A stretch of DNA of 64,000 bases from SIRX01 sp965213905 (GTDB lineage: Bacteria > Actinomycetota > Rubrobacteria > Rubrobacterales > Rubrobacteraceae): assembly GCA_965213905.1 (NCBI GenBank), contig OZ243922.1, positions 2,170,001 through 2,234,000 on the forward strand, in the 5' to 3' direction. The stretch's first letter is position 1; the number at the start of each line of letters is the position of its first letter. The notes below the pieces were generated by a model. It did no database searches. It had not been told where the DNA came from and saw only the letters and a program-made list of their open reading frames with translations. Shown here in pieces: positions 1 to 7,954 of the stretch. The position numbers and the translations under genes are program-made.

Positions 1-857
1 CAGCCGCCGGCCTCGGTGTTCTGCGAGACGGGTGTGGTACACATCCCGGTGTACATGCCCGGTCCTTGCCAGCGGTAGTGATCTTCCATCCTGGAGACTT
101 TCACGAGTTCCGGATGGACCCACGGCAGATGGTAATACTCCATAAAGTTCTCGCCGATAAGCTTGTAGTTGGCGTTCACCTCGTAGTTCTTCGTGCGCAT
201 GACCTGCCACTCGTCGAGCCGGTAGCCGGAGAAGCGTTCCGGCAGATCCCCGAGTTGCTCTACCAGCGGCTCAGCTTCCGGGTCGAGGTTGACGAACACC
301 AGAAATCCCCAGCTATCCACCTGCACGGGCAAGAGGCCGTAGTCGGCTTTGTCGAAGCCTTTTACGTTTCCCTTGTCGAAGACGGCTTGCATGTCTTCGG
401 GGATGTCCGAGCCCTCGAAGAGCGGGGTACCGAGGCATTCTCCGTCGAGGTCGTAGGTCCAGGAGTGGTAGGGGCACCGGATGCGGTTCGCGCGCAACTC
501 GTGGGAGCCTTCGTCGAGGAGCTTGGCGGCCCGGTGGCGGCAGACGTTGTGGAAGGCCCGAAGTTCCCCGGCTTTGTTTCGGGTGACGATGACCGAGCGT
601 CCGGCGACCTCGGCGACGAGCGTTTGTCCGGGCTCTCGCACCTGGGAGGTACACCCGACGGGGATCCAGCTTCTCGCAAAGACTCTCTCACGCTCGATGT
701 CGAAGAACTCCTCCGAGGTGTAGGCGTCCGGGAGCAGGGTAACGGCGAGGTCTACCGGCGCCCGGGTCGGCGCGTAGGTTTCCTCTTTCGTGTAGTCCTC
801 CTGGGAATAGTCCTGTTGGTAGTGTCGGGTTCTGTAGTCTGCGGGCTCGATGGTCAT
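1..857 (-). CDS. Rieske 2Fe-2S ring-hydroxylating-type oxygenase alpha subunit, 3'-truncated by window edge (glycine betaine demethylase-like)
   Basis: The reading frame is open from an ATG at 857 to the left edge, so the C-terminus is missing. A Rieske cluster site is visible: Cys106-x-His108 (CRHR) and Cys128-x2-His131 (CPYHSW). Further on, the motif ENFMEYYHLPWVHPEL carries the two histidines of the mononuclear iron centre. The start has a strong AGGAGG-type ribosome site (ggagaggaggagcagg). It lies 61 nt downstream of a sarcosine oxidase gene on the same strand. That pairing suggests GbcA-like demethylation of glycine betaine (or stachydrine) feeding sarcosine to the oxidase. The family assignment is firm; the substrate is inferred from the neighbour. 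Confidence 0.9.
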   Translation of the reverse strand, partial: MTIEPADYRTRHYQQDYSQEDYTKEETYAPTRAPVDLAVTLLPDAYTSEEFFDIERERVFARSWIPVGCTSQVREPGQTLVAEVAGRSVIVTRNKAGELRAFHNVCRHRAAKLLDEGSHELRANRIRCPYHSWTYDLDGECLGTPLFEGSDIPEDMQAVFDKGNVKGFDKADYGLLPVQVDSWGFLVFVNLDPEAEPLVEQLGDLPERFSGYRLDEWQVMRTKNYEVNANYKLIGENFMEYYHLPWVHPELVKVSRMEDHYRWQGPGMYTGMCTTPVSQNTEAGG

Positions 858-918
858 CCTGCTCCTCCTCTCCGGATGTCTTGGCGATACGTCTTCTGCC
901 GCACTATAGAACGTCTTG

Positions 919-2103
919 CTAGGCGTGGAAAGCTTTTTGAAAGGTCTGGTCGGTTATGGCCGGGCGTTCGATGCTGAACGGTCCGATGGGGTAGGTGGAC
1001 TCGCCGTCGAGGGCGAGTTCGGAGAGGATGCGGCCGATCAGGCCGGCGAACTTGTACGCGTGCCCGGCTCCTATCGCCACCGATACCCGCGGATGACCCG
1101 GCAAAGTGTCTATGATGAAATTCTGATCCGGCGGTACCGTGTACAGGCACGTCTTCGTGTACAGCTCCGGCCCCAGAAAGCCCGGAAGATGCCGGCTCAA
1201 AAAGTCGTGGTAACGTTCCCTGCGCACCGGGTCGGGCTCGAAGGTCCGGGTGTCGGCGGTTACCTCGTGGCCGCCCATGTGCTGGCCGAGCTTTGTCGCC
1301 ACCTCGCCGTAAACCGGGAAGCCGTAGAAGTTGTGCGCCCCGTGCCACATAAAAACCGGGAAGTTCTCCGGCGCGAACTCCCGTAAATTCGGCGTCGCGT
1401 AATAAGTTACCTGTTCCTGGGTAACGGTCAGCGGAAGCTGCGTCCCGGTTTCGGCCAGCACCCCATTGGTCCAGGCGTCGCCCGCTACCACCACCCGGTC
1501 GGCGTAATAGATTTCGTCGTCCGTAACCACCTCGACGCCTTCTCCACTTGGCCGCAAGGACCGGACCGGCGTCTCTTCCAGAACTTGCGCCCCCCGGGCG
1601 CGGGCCAGGGCAACGTGAACTGCGTTCGTCTTGCCGGCGTCTACGATCCCGGACTCTTCCTGGTAGATCGCCTTTTCGGTACCTTCGAGCCGGAACCGCG
1701 GCCAACGGTACATCAACTCATCGGGGTCCAGAAGCTCGTAGTCGAAGCCGAACTCCTCGAAGGCCGCCACGTAACCTTCCACGTTGCGGGTCCCGACCTT
1801 CTCCGGGTCACGTTCGTCTACCGCCTCGATCACCAGCCCGCCGGTTTTGTGCAGGACCTGCATCCCCGACTCTTCTTCGATGTGGTAGTAGGCCTCGTAA
1901 GCGTCCGGGGCGAGGGCCGCGTACTCCGGTTGATGCTGGGCGAGCCGTATTATCCGCGAGTGGTCCTGCGAGGCCCCCCGCACGTGCCCGAGTTCGAACT
2001 GCTCGATCCCGAGCACCGAAGACCCTAACTCACGCGACAGCCAATACAGGGCCGCGGACCCCAACCCTCCACACCCAATGACGATGGCCTCGTAGTGCTT
2101 CAT
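919..2103 (-). CDS. solA: Monomeric sarcosine oxidase / N-methyl amino acid oxidase family flavoenzyme
   Basis: 394 residues, the usual length for MSOX/MTOX enzymes, which oxidise N-methyl groups of sarcosine or related amines to formaldehyde and H2O2 with covalent FAD. The N-terminus has the dinucleotide-binding motif IVIGCGGLGSAALYW (residues 7-21). Cys319 in TKTCLYT sits where MSOX has its flavin-linked cysteine (Cys315), followed by the conserved DQNFIID and GAGHAYKFAG segments. It is first in a minus-strand operon with the Rieske oxygenase and is divergent from a LysR regulator that probably controls both. Which N-methyl substrate is used cannot be read from the sequence. Confidence 0.92.
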   Translation of the reverse strand: MKHYEAIVIGCGGLGSAALYWLSRELGSSVLGIEQFELGHVRGASQDHSRIIRLAQHQPEYAALAPDAYEAYYHIEEESGMQVLHKTGGLVIEAVDERDPEKVGTRNVEGYVAAFEEFGFDYELLDPDELMYRWPRFRLEGTEKAIYQEESGIVDAGKTNAVHVALARARGAQVLEETPVRSLRPSGEGVEVVTDDEIYYADRVVVAGDAWTNGVLAETGTQLPLTVTQEQVTYYATPNLREFAPENFPVFMWHGAHNFYGFPVYGEVATKLGQHMGGHEVTADTRTFEPDPVRRERYHDFLSRHLPGFLGPELYTKTCLYTVPPDQNFIIDTLPGHPRVSVAIGAGHAYKFAGLIGRILSELALDGESTYPIGPFSIERPAITDQTFQKAFHA

Positions 2104-2220
2104 AGTGCTTCTCCCGCAATTCGTAGCACGTACTTCTTACTGGATAAAAGACTAATTCCGGCGTTTTAATAAGTCCAATATATTTTTGACACTACTATTA
2201 ATATGTTTTACAAATAAACA
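2104..2220. promoter_or_regulatory. Divergent promoter region between solA-like gene and lysR
   Basis: This 117-nt AT-rich gap separates two divergent genes. For the LysR gene a -35 TTGACA (2186-2191), a 17-nt spacer and a -10 TACAAA (2209-2214) end only 6 nt before the ATG at 2221. No Shine-Dalgarno is visible, so the transcript may be leaderless. A LysR-type regulator usually binds such a shared region, but no single T-N11-A box could be chosen with confidence. Confidence 0.6.
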
Positions 2221-3129
2221 ATGGAGTTACGGCAGCTAAAGTATTTCGTAGCGGTGGCGGAGGAGCGGAGTTTTGGGCGGGCGGCGAAGAGGTTGCACAT
2301 GAGCCAGCCTCCGCTCAGCACCCAGATAAAGGATTTAGAGAACGAGCTCGGCGTAACGCTTTTGAGCCGGAGCACCCGGCGGGTGGATCTGACCGATTCG
2401 GGACGAACTTTTCTGTCGCGGGCGCGGGAGATACTGGCTTCGGTGGAGGAGGCCGGTGCGGAGGCGCGGGGGGCCGGGTCGGGGCTGCGGGGGCGGTTGG
2501 AGATCGGCTTTGTCAGTTCGGCGACGTTGAGCCTATTGCCGCCGGCGTTACAGCGGTTTCGGGAGCGGTTTGGGGGTGTCGAGCTGGACTTGCGGGAGCT
2601 TTCCAGTGTTGAGCAGGTAGAGGCGCTATACGAAGAAGGGATCCGGGTGGGGCTGGTGCGGTTGCCGATGCGGGCGCCGGGGATAAAGTTCGAGCCGATT
2701 CTGGCGGAACCTCTAGTGGTGGCCCTTCCAGTGGGGCATCCGCTAGAGTATAGCCAGAAGATTCCGCTCGACGAGGTTGCCGGGTTGCCGCTCATCTTCT
2801 TTCAGCGGCGGCTGGAGCCCGGTTCTCACGGCCAGATAGTCGAGCTTCTCGGGCGTGTCGGAGCCTTGCCCAAAGTCGCCCAATACTCGGTTCATTTACA
2901 GACCGTGATCGGGCTGGTCGCCAGCGGAATGGGCGTAGCGATACTGGCCGAGTCCGCCCGCAGGTTGCACCGGGAAGGAGTCGTCTACCGACCATTGGAC
3001 GTGCCGGACGCGAGCAGTTGGTTGGGCCTCGCGCGGCTAGAAAAGGACGAATCTCCGCTCGTCGAGAACTTTGTCCAGGTAGTGCGAGAGGTGGCCGACG
3101 GAGAGACCCTGGATCGGACTCAGATCTAG
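2221..3129 (+). CDS. LysR-family transcriptional regulator
   Basis: 302 residues. The N-terminal winged helix-turn-helix is classical: MELRQLKYFVAVAEE, then FGRAAKRLHMSQPPLS and the ELGVTLLSRSTRRVDLT segment (residues 1-60). The C-terminal part (about 90-290) matches the periplasmic-binding-like effector domain, with PPALQRFRERFGGVEL and PLVVALPVGHPL. It is divergent from the sarcosine oxidase/Rieske pair and probably regulates it in response to an N-methyl substrate; this is inferred from position. The gene may be translated from a leaderless mRNA. Its stop codon overlaps the stop of the convergent gene that follows. Confidence 0.93.
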   Translation: MELRQLKYFVAVAEERSFGRAAKRLHMSQPPLSTQIKDLENELGVTLLSRSTRRVDLTDSGRTFLSRAREILASVEEAGAEARGAGSGLRGRLEIGFVSSATLSLLPPALQRFRERFGGVELDLRELSSVEQVEALYEEGIRVGLVRLPMRAPGIKFEPILAEPLVVALPVGHPLEYSQKIPLDEVAGLPLIFFQRRLEPGSHGQIVELLGRVGALPKVAQYSVHLQTVIGLVASGMGVAILAESARRLHREGVVYRPLDVPDASSWLGLARLEKDESPLVENFVQVVREVADGETLDRTQI

Positions 3130-3599
3130 CCGAGTTTGTTGCACTTACTGGGCAGCCGGTAGTAGAGGGAGCCGTCTCGGCTTTCGACCTGGAGGTATGC
3201 CGCGCTGGTCAGTTCCGTGAGCATCTGATCCGCTTCACGTACTGTTAGAGAGGTTTCTATAGCCGCTTCGGTGGGGGTAATGCAGTCTCCGTTTTTCCGA
3301 ATGGCGGAGAGGAGTTCGCGTTCTTTGCCGGCGAATTCCCGGGTAGCCCCACGTTGCTTCGAGAGCTTCACGAAGCCTACGCCCAGGTAAGCCGCAGTGG
3401 CTACCATAAACGCTGCCAACGGCATGCTTGCTGCTATCACGGTGCCGCCGGTGGCTGTGTGGATCAGGACCCTGATAAGCAGGAAGACCGTAGCGGCCAA
3501 GAGCACGAAGCCAAACATCAGGTACGGGTAGGGACCGGAAACTTCGAAACCCATCTTTCCCCGTTGACGCCGCGCTAGCCTGTGCATCCTCTGCTCCAA
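3126..3599 (-). CDS. Membrane protein with C-terminal winged-helix-like domain (paralogue 1)
   Basis: 157 residues, function unknown. Two hydrophobic segments (about 26-47 and 53-77) are followed by a cytoplasmic-looking tail. The tail has the pattern ERELLSAIRKNGDCITPTEA, ETSLTVREADQML and DGSLYYRLP, which resembles a small winged-helix domain (helix, TPTEAA turn-helix, beta wing). The C-terminal half is closely similar to the next gene (3758-4201), so the two look like tandem duplicates whose membrane halves have diverged. A DNA-binding or protein-binding role is inferred only from the fold-like pattern. Confidence 0.75.
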   Translation of the reverse strand: MEQRMHRLARRQRGKMGFEVSGPYPYLMFGFVLLAATVFLLIRVLIHTATGGTVIAASMPLAAFMVATAAYLGVGFVKLSKQRGATREFAGKERELLSAIRKNGDCITPTEAAIETSLTVREADQMLTELTSAAYLQVESRDGSLYYRLPSKCNKLG

Positions 3600-3723
3600 T
3601 ACTTTGCTCTTCGGATAATCCTACATCGTAATGGTTTTGGCGTAAACGTTGTGTGCCGGTGCGTGCTTTGAGCCACGCTGGCTTTGCCGAAACAGGGTCG
3701 CGGTTGTTGGTGGAAAAGGATCT

Positions 3724-3740
3724 GGAAAAGGAGCTTTTCC
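3724..3740. terminator. Short perfect hairpin between the two paralogues
   Basis: GGAAAAG-GAG-CTTTTCC forms a perfect 7-bp stem in the 158-nt gap between the two tandem membrane/winged-helix genes. There is no clear T-run, so it may be a weak terminator, an mRNA-stability element or a protein site. The rest of the gap holds nothing recognisable. Confidence 0.35.
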
Positions 3741-3757
3741 GTAACTCGGCCGCAAGC

Positions 3758-4201
3758 TCAGGCCCCGAGTTCGGAGGGCCTGCCGGGGAGCGAGTAGTAG
3801 AGTGCGCCGTCGTAGCTCTCTAGTTGGAGGTGGCCGCCGTTTGCGAGTTCCGAGAGCATCCCGTCGGCCTCGCGCACGGTTAGAGAGGTCTCCATAGCGG
3901 CTTCGGCCGGGGTGATGACGCCGTCGTTGTCCCGGATGGCGGAGAGAAGCTCGCGTTCCTGGCTGATCGGTTGCGAAACGGCGCGTTTCTCTTCTCGCAG
4001 TTCGTTGGCGCCTATTCCGAGGAGTGCCGCGGCGGCTATTACAAAGGGAAAACCCGTAATGGCGGCCCCGGTGGTAAAGACGATCAGGGCCGTGGCGATT
4101 ATGAACCCCACTCCCAGCGCCAGGTAGAGATACGGGTTGGACTCTTCGCGGTCCGGGCTTTTGTCTCCGCGCCGTTCTAGCTCGCTCACTCGCTGCTCCA
4201 A
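3758..4201 (-). CDS. Membrane protein with C-terminal winged-helix-like domain (paralogue 2)
   Basis: 147 residues, function unknown. The charged N-terminus (MEQRVSELERRGDKS) is followed by two hydrophobic segments (about 25-45 and 49-65). The C-terminal domain reads ERELLSAIRDNDGVITPAEA, METSLTVREADGML and DGALYYSLPG. This block matches paralogue 1 at most positions. The first residues (MEQR) and the overall plan are also shared, which supports a local duplication. Both genes face away from the restriction-modification operon. Confidence 0.75.
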   Translation of the reverse strand: MEQRVSELERRGDKSPDREESNPYLYLALGVGFIIATALIVFTTGAAITGFPFVIAAAALLGIGANELREEKRAVSQPISQERELLSAIRDNDGVITPAEAAMETSLTVREADGMLSELANGGHLQLESYDGALYYSLPGRPSELGA

Positions 4202-4294
4202 TGCTCCGGTTATTACATCATTTTACTCTCTGATGGTTTTCGCACAAGCATCGAGGCTTTTCGAATCGCGAACAACAAAGCTCACGGGAACGCG

Positions 4295-4323
4295 TTCATC
4301 CAGGAAGGCTCGACTGGTATCAT
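4295..4323 (+). promoter_or_regulatory. Candidate promoter for the hsdM operon
   Basis: A -10-like TATCAT (4318-4323) lies 17 nt downstream of a weak -35-like TTCATC (4295-4300), about 55 nt before the hsdM start. The -10 matches 5 of 6 consensus positions and the -35 only 3 of 6. This is a weak call from consensus reading alone. Confidence 0.35.
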
Positions 4324-4378
4324 GCTGGGCTCCGGCAGTTACGCAGACACGGTCGTTTTTTAGGGTTTTGGAGGGTTT

Positions 4379-6439
4379 GTGGAGAAGGATCACGCCGACG
4401 GCACGCCGCTGGGAGGCGACAACCCGGCGAGCCCGGGTGATATGGGCCAGGTTCGCAACCACGCCGCGTTTATCTGGTCCGTGGCCGACCTGTTGCGCGG
4501 CGACTACAAGCGGGGCGAGTACGGCAAGGTAGTGTTGCCGCTCACCGTCCTCCGCCGCCTCGACGGCGTCCTTTCCCCGACGAAAGAACGGGTCCTGGAA
4601 AAGTACGAGACGCTGCCGAGCCGGCTCGACCCCGTTCTAAACCGCATCACCGGCGTGCAGTTCAACAACGTCTCGGAGCTGGATCTGAGCAGGGTGCTCG
4701 ACGATCCCTCGCAGGCGGCCGACCAGTTGCGGGCTTACGTGGCCGGGTTTTCGGAGAACGTGCGGGAAGTCTTCGAGAAATTCGACCTGGACGCCCAGAT
4801 CGCACGCCTCGACTCGGCGAACCTTCTCTACCAGGTGCTCGGCAAGTTCGTGGACATAGATCTCGGCCCCGAAAACGTCTCGAACACCGAAATGGGCTAC
4901 ATCTACGAGGAACTGGTCCGCAAATTCTCCGAACTCTCCAACGAAACGGCCGGCGAGCACTTCACCCCGCGCGAGGTCGTAGAGTTGATGGTGAACCTGC
5001 TGTTTATCGAGGACGACGACCTCCTGAGCAAGCCCGGTATCGTAAAAACTATGCTCGACCCGGCCTGCGGCACCGGCGGGATGCTCTCCGTCTCCGAGCA
5101 GTACCTGGACTACCGCAACCCCGGCGCCCACCTGGAAGTCTATGGTCAGGAACTCAACGCCGAGACCTACGCCGTGTGCCGCTCGGACATGCTGCTAAAA
5201 GACCCGGAGAACATAGCGCACATCGTCCACGGCAACTCGTTCTCCCAAGATGGGCACGGCCGCAGTTTCGACTACCTGCTCGCGAACCCGCCGTTCGGGG
5301 TGGAGTGGAAGAAGGTTCGGGACGTGGTCGAAGACGAGCACAACCGGCTCGGCTTTGCCGGGCGGTTCGGGGCCGGGTTGCCGCGCATCAACGACGGAAG
5401 TTTCTTGTTTTTGCAGCACATGATCTCCAAGATGAAGCCGGTGGAGGAGGGCGGTTCGCGGGTCGCCATCGTCTTCAACGGCTCGCCGCTCTTTACCGGG
5501 GCCGCCGGTTCGGGAGAGTCGGAGATCCGGCGTTGGATCCTGGAAAACGATTGGTTGGAAGCCGTCGTCGCCCTCCCCGACCAACTCTTCTACAACACCG
5601 GCATCTCTACCTACTTCTGGATCGTCACCAACCGCAAGAGCCAAGAACGTAAAGGCAAAGTCCAGCTAATAGACGCCCGCGCCTCCTGGGAGAAGATGCG
5701 CAAATCCCTCGGCGAGAAGCGCAAGCGCATCAGCGGCGAGGAAATAGCCGACATCGTAGAACTCTATGGCGACTTCGAGGAGAACGACCGCGTAAAAATA
5801 CTGCCCAACGAGTCCTTCGGCGCGATGCGGATCACCGTCGAACGCCAACTACGCCTGCGCTGGGAAGTAACCGAAGAGACTCTGGCCGCCGTAGCCGCCG
5901 AAAAGAAGCTCTCCAAACTGAACGACGAAACCCGCGAAGGACTCTGGGACGGCCTCGCGGAGTACGCCGGCCTCTCGGGGACCGACAAGGAGGCGCTGGC
6001 CGTGAAGTTGGCCCCGGTCTTCGCGGAGTTTGGTCTGACCCGCGCCCAAGAGAACGCCGTGTGGGACGCCCTGGCGGTGCGCGACCCGGAGGCCCCGGTA
6101 ATTACGGACAAAAAGGGCGAGCCGCTGCCTGACCCGGAGTTGCGCGACCACGAGAACGTGCCGCTGCCGGAGAAGAGGGTGGTGTACGAGGCCGACGTGG
6201 CGGCGCGGCTGGAGTCCGTCGAGTACCGGACCGCGATCCGGGACTACATGGAGAAAGAAGTGCTACCCTACGTCCCCGACGCCTGGGTTGACTACGGCAA
6301 GACCAAGATTGGGTACGAGATCCCGTTGACCCGGCACTTCTACGTCTACAAGCCCCCGCGCCCGCTGGAGGAGATAGACGCCGAGATAAAGACTCTCGAA
6401 GCCGAGATCCAGGACCTTCTGGCAGAGGTTACGGAGTGA
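4379..6439 (+). CDS. hsdM: Type I restriction-modification system DNA methyltransferase subunit
   Basis: 686 residues. HsdM adds methyl groups to adenine within the target chosen by HsdS. The N-terminal helical domain is followed by the SAM-binding motif DPACGTGGML (about residue 227) and the catalytic N6-adenine motif NPPF (about 304). FTPREVVELMVNLLF is the usual segment before motif I. The GTG start at 4379 is preceded by GGAGGG. The 3' end overlaps hsdS by GTGA (6436-6439), so the two are translationally coupled. The C-terminal extension of about 200 residues, ending in a short Glu-rich helix, is longer than in minimal HsdM proteins. Confidence 0.95.
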   Translation: MEKDHADGTPLGGDNPASPGDMGQVRNHAAFIWSVADLLRGDYKRGEYGKVVLPLTVLRRLDGVLSPTKERVLEKYETLPSRLDPVLNRITGVQFNNVSELDLSRVLDDPSQAADQLRAYVAGFSENVREVFEKFDLDAQIARLDSANLLYQVLGKFVDIDLGPENVSNTEMGYIYEELVRKFSELSNETAGEHFTPREVVELMVNLLFIEDDDLLSKPGIVKTMLDPACGTGGMLSVSEQYLDYRNPGAHLEVYGQELNAETYAVCRSDMLLKDPENIAHIVHGNSFSQDGHGRSFDYLLANPPFGVEWKKVRDVVEDEHNRLGFAGRFGAGLPRINDGSFLFLQHMISKMKPVEEGGSRVAIVFNGSPLFTGAAGSGESEIRRWILENDWLEAVVALPDQLFYNTGISTYFWIVTNRKSQERKGKVQLIDARASWEKMRKSLGEKRKRISGEEIADIVELYGDFEENDRVKILPNESFGAMRITVERQLRLRWEVTEETLAAVAAEKKLSKLNDETREGLWDGLAEYAGLSGTDKEALAVKLAPVFAEFGLTRAQENAVWDALAVRDPEAPVITDKKGEPLPDPELRDHENVPLPEKRVVYEADVAARLESVEYRTAIRDYMEKEVLPYVPDAWVDYGKTKIGYEIPLTRHFYVYKPPRPLEEIDAEIKTLEAEIQDLLAEVTE

Positions 6440-7635
6440 TTAGCAATGGTCCTTCAATCACGCTATTGGCCGACTTTATAAATGGATTTGCATTCAAGTC
6501 TGAACACTTTGAGGATGAGGGACTACCTGTTGTCAGAATTAAGCAGTTGCTCGACTCAACTGCAGAAGTGGATAGAACAACACTCGATGTTTCCGAAGTC
6601 GGGATTGACAACGGAGATGTAATATTTTCTTGGTCGGCAAGTTTAGCTGTCAAGGTCTGGGATCGTGGTCCTGCTCTACTTAACCAACATCTTTTTAGGG
6701 TAGACCCAAAGCCGGGTGTTCACTCTAGATGGCTTGCTTACGCACTGATGGTCGCAACTAAGCGCTTGGAAGCGCTTATGCATGGTTCGGCAATGACACA
6801 CATTACACGTGACATGTTGAAACTAGTGACAGTGGACTTGCCATCGGAGCATGAACAGCGAGCAATCGCCGACTACCTCGACGCCGAGACCGCCCGCATA
6901 GACGCCCTCATCGAGAAGAAGCGGCGGCTGGTTGGTTTGCTTAAATCGCGGTTCAAGCTGGAGATAGATCACGCTATAGAAGACCTCTCTACTTCCGAAG
7001 CTGCTCTAGGGAGATTCGTACTCGATCTCAGTCAGGGTTCTAGCCCACAGGCCGCCGGTCATCCGGCTGAGAAAGATGAATGGGGAGTGCTCAAGCTGAG
7101 CGCCGTAAAGTCCGGTCGCTACAATCCGCAGGAGAACAAAGCACTGTTGGGAGAACCATACTCTCAGATGGTGCCCCGCGCTGGTGATCTGCTGGTAACC
7201 CGCTCGAATACGCCAGGCTACGTGGGTGACGTTGCGGCGGTTACTCACATACAGCCTCGGCGGTTGCTACCTGATCTCATCTACCGGCTCCGGCTCGATA
7301 GCTCTCGAATATCCGCCGAATTTGCAGCATACTCTCTTCTTGCCTCGCGAAGTAGACATAGGATTTCGTCTCTTGCTAGAGGAAGTTCTCAGTCAATGGT
7401 GAAATTGCGAGGCGAAGATATTCGGTCGCTGCCAGTCCCCGCCGTGACAACCGACGTTCAAGATGAAGTAGTAAAGCTCCTCAACTGTCGTCGGCAGCAG
7501 ACATCCGAGATAGTTGGCAAACTCAATCACCAGATCGAACTCCTCACCGAACACCGCCAGGTGCTCATCACCGCCGCCGTGACGGGGCAGTTGGAGGCTC
7601 CGAAAACCGGGAAGCCTGCCAAACGGCTTTGCTAA
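6436..7635 (+). CDS. hsdS: Type I restriction-modification system specificity subunit
   Basis: 399 residues, the standard two-target-domain HsdS. The first target-recognition domain covers about residues 1-135. It is followed by the conserved central spacer helix EQRAIADYLDAETARIDALI, then the second target domain (about 175-330) and the C-terminal spacer with LLTEHRQVLITAAVTGQ. The first target domain (about 6440-6850) is visibly AT-richer and uses AT-ending codons, unlike hsdM and the spacer. This suggests replacement of the recognition domain by transfer. The GTG start overlaps the hsdM stop. Confidence 0.94.
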   Translation: MISNGPSITLLADFINGFAFKSEHFEDEGLPVVRIKQLLDSTAEVDRTTLDVSEVGIDNGDVIFSWSASLAVKVWDRGPALLNQHLFRVDPKPGVHSRWLAYALMVATKRLEALMHGSAMTHITRDMLKLVTVDLPSEHEQRAIADYLDAETARIDALIEKKRRLVGLLKSRFKLEIDHAIEDLSTSEAALGRFVLDLSQGSSPQAAGHPAEKDEWGVLKLSAVKSGRYNPQENKALLGEPYSQMVPRAGDLLVTRSNTPGYVGDVAAVTHIQPRRLLPDLIYRLRLDSSRISAEFAAYSLLASRSRHRISSLARGSSQSMVKLRGEDIRSLPVPAVTTDVQDEVVKLLNCRRQQTSEIVGKLNHQIELLTEHRQVLITAAVTGQLEAPKTGKPAKRLC

Positions 7636-7639
7636 AATG

Positions 7640-7657
7640 CGTAAAAGAGTATTTACG
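7640..7657. promoter_or_regulatory. Inverted-repeat operator upstream of RHH/VapC module
   Basis: CGTAAA-AGAGTA-TTTACG is a perfect 6-6-6 inverted repeat 18 nt before the antitoxin start, next to a -10-like TAAAAT (7633-7638). Ribbon-helix-helix antitoxins commonly autoregulate through such dyads. Binding here is inferred. Confidence 0.55.
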
Positions 7658-7674
7658 TACTACGGGGGTGTGAG

Positions 7675-7950
7675 ATGGCGAAAGTGAAACTTACGCTGGA
7701 GGTGGAGCCGGAGTTGCGGCGCCGGATCAAGCTGTCCGCCACGTCCAGAGACGAGAGCCTACGAGAGTGGGTCCAGCGGGCGATCCTTCACGAACTGGAG
7801 GCGGAAGATTCCGGAAGAGGCGACATTCGGGAAGAATGGCAAGGATACCACCCGTCTAGAGGAGGCAAGCCACGGGGCAGTGAAAACCCTCCCAGACCTC
7901 GGGGCGGAGGAAATCCGGTTTCTGAGGCCGTGATCGAGGACCGCCGTTAG
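7675..7950 (+). CDS. Ribbon-helix-helix-type antitoxin, partner of VapC-like toxin
   Basis: 91 residues. The N-terminal 45 residues read as a ribbon-helix-helix domain: a beta strand KVKLTLEVEPEL, then helices with RRRIKLSATSRDESLREWV and QRAILHELE. The C-terminal half is Gly/Pro/Arg-rich and probably disordered, as expected for the toxin-binding tail of an antitoxin. A GGGGGTGTGAG stretch before the ATG can serve as ribosome site. The gene lies 4 nt upstream of a PIN-domain toxin and 39 nt after hsdS. The antitoxin role follows from the domain plus the pairing. Confidence 0.78.
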   Translation: MAKVKLTLEVEPELRRRIKLSATSRDESLREWVQRAILHELEAEDSGRGDIREEWQGYHPSRGGKPRGSENPPRPRGGGNPVSEAVIEDRR

Positions 7951-7954
7951 AGGT

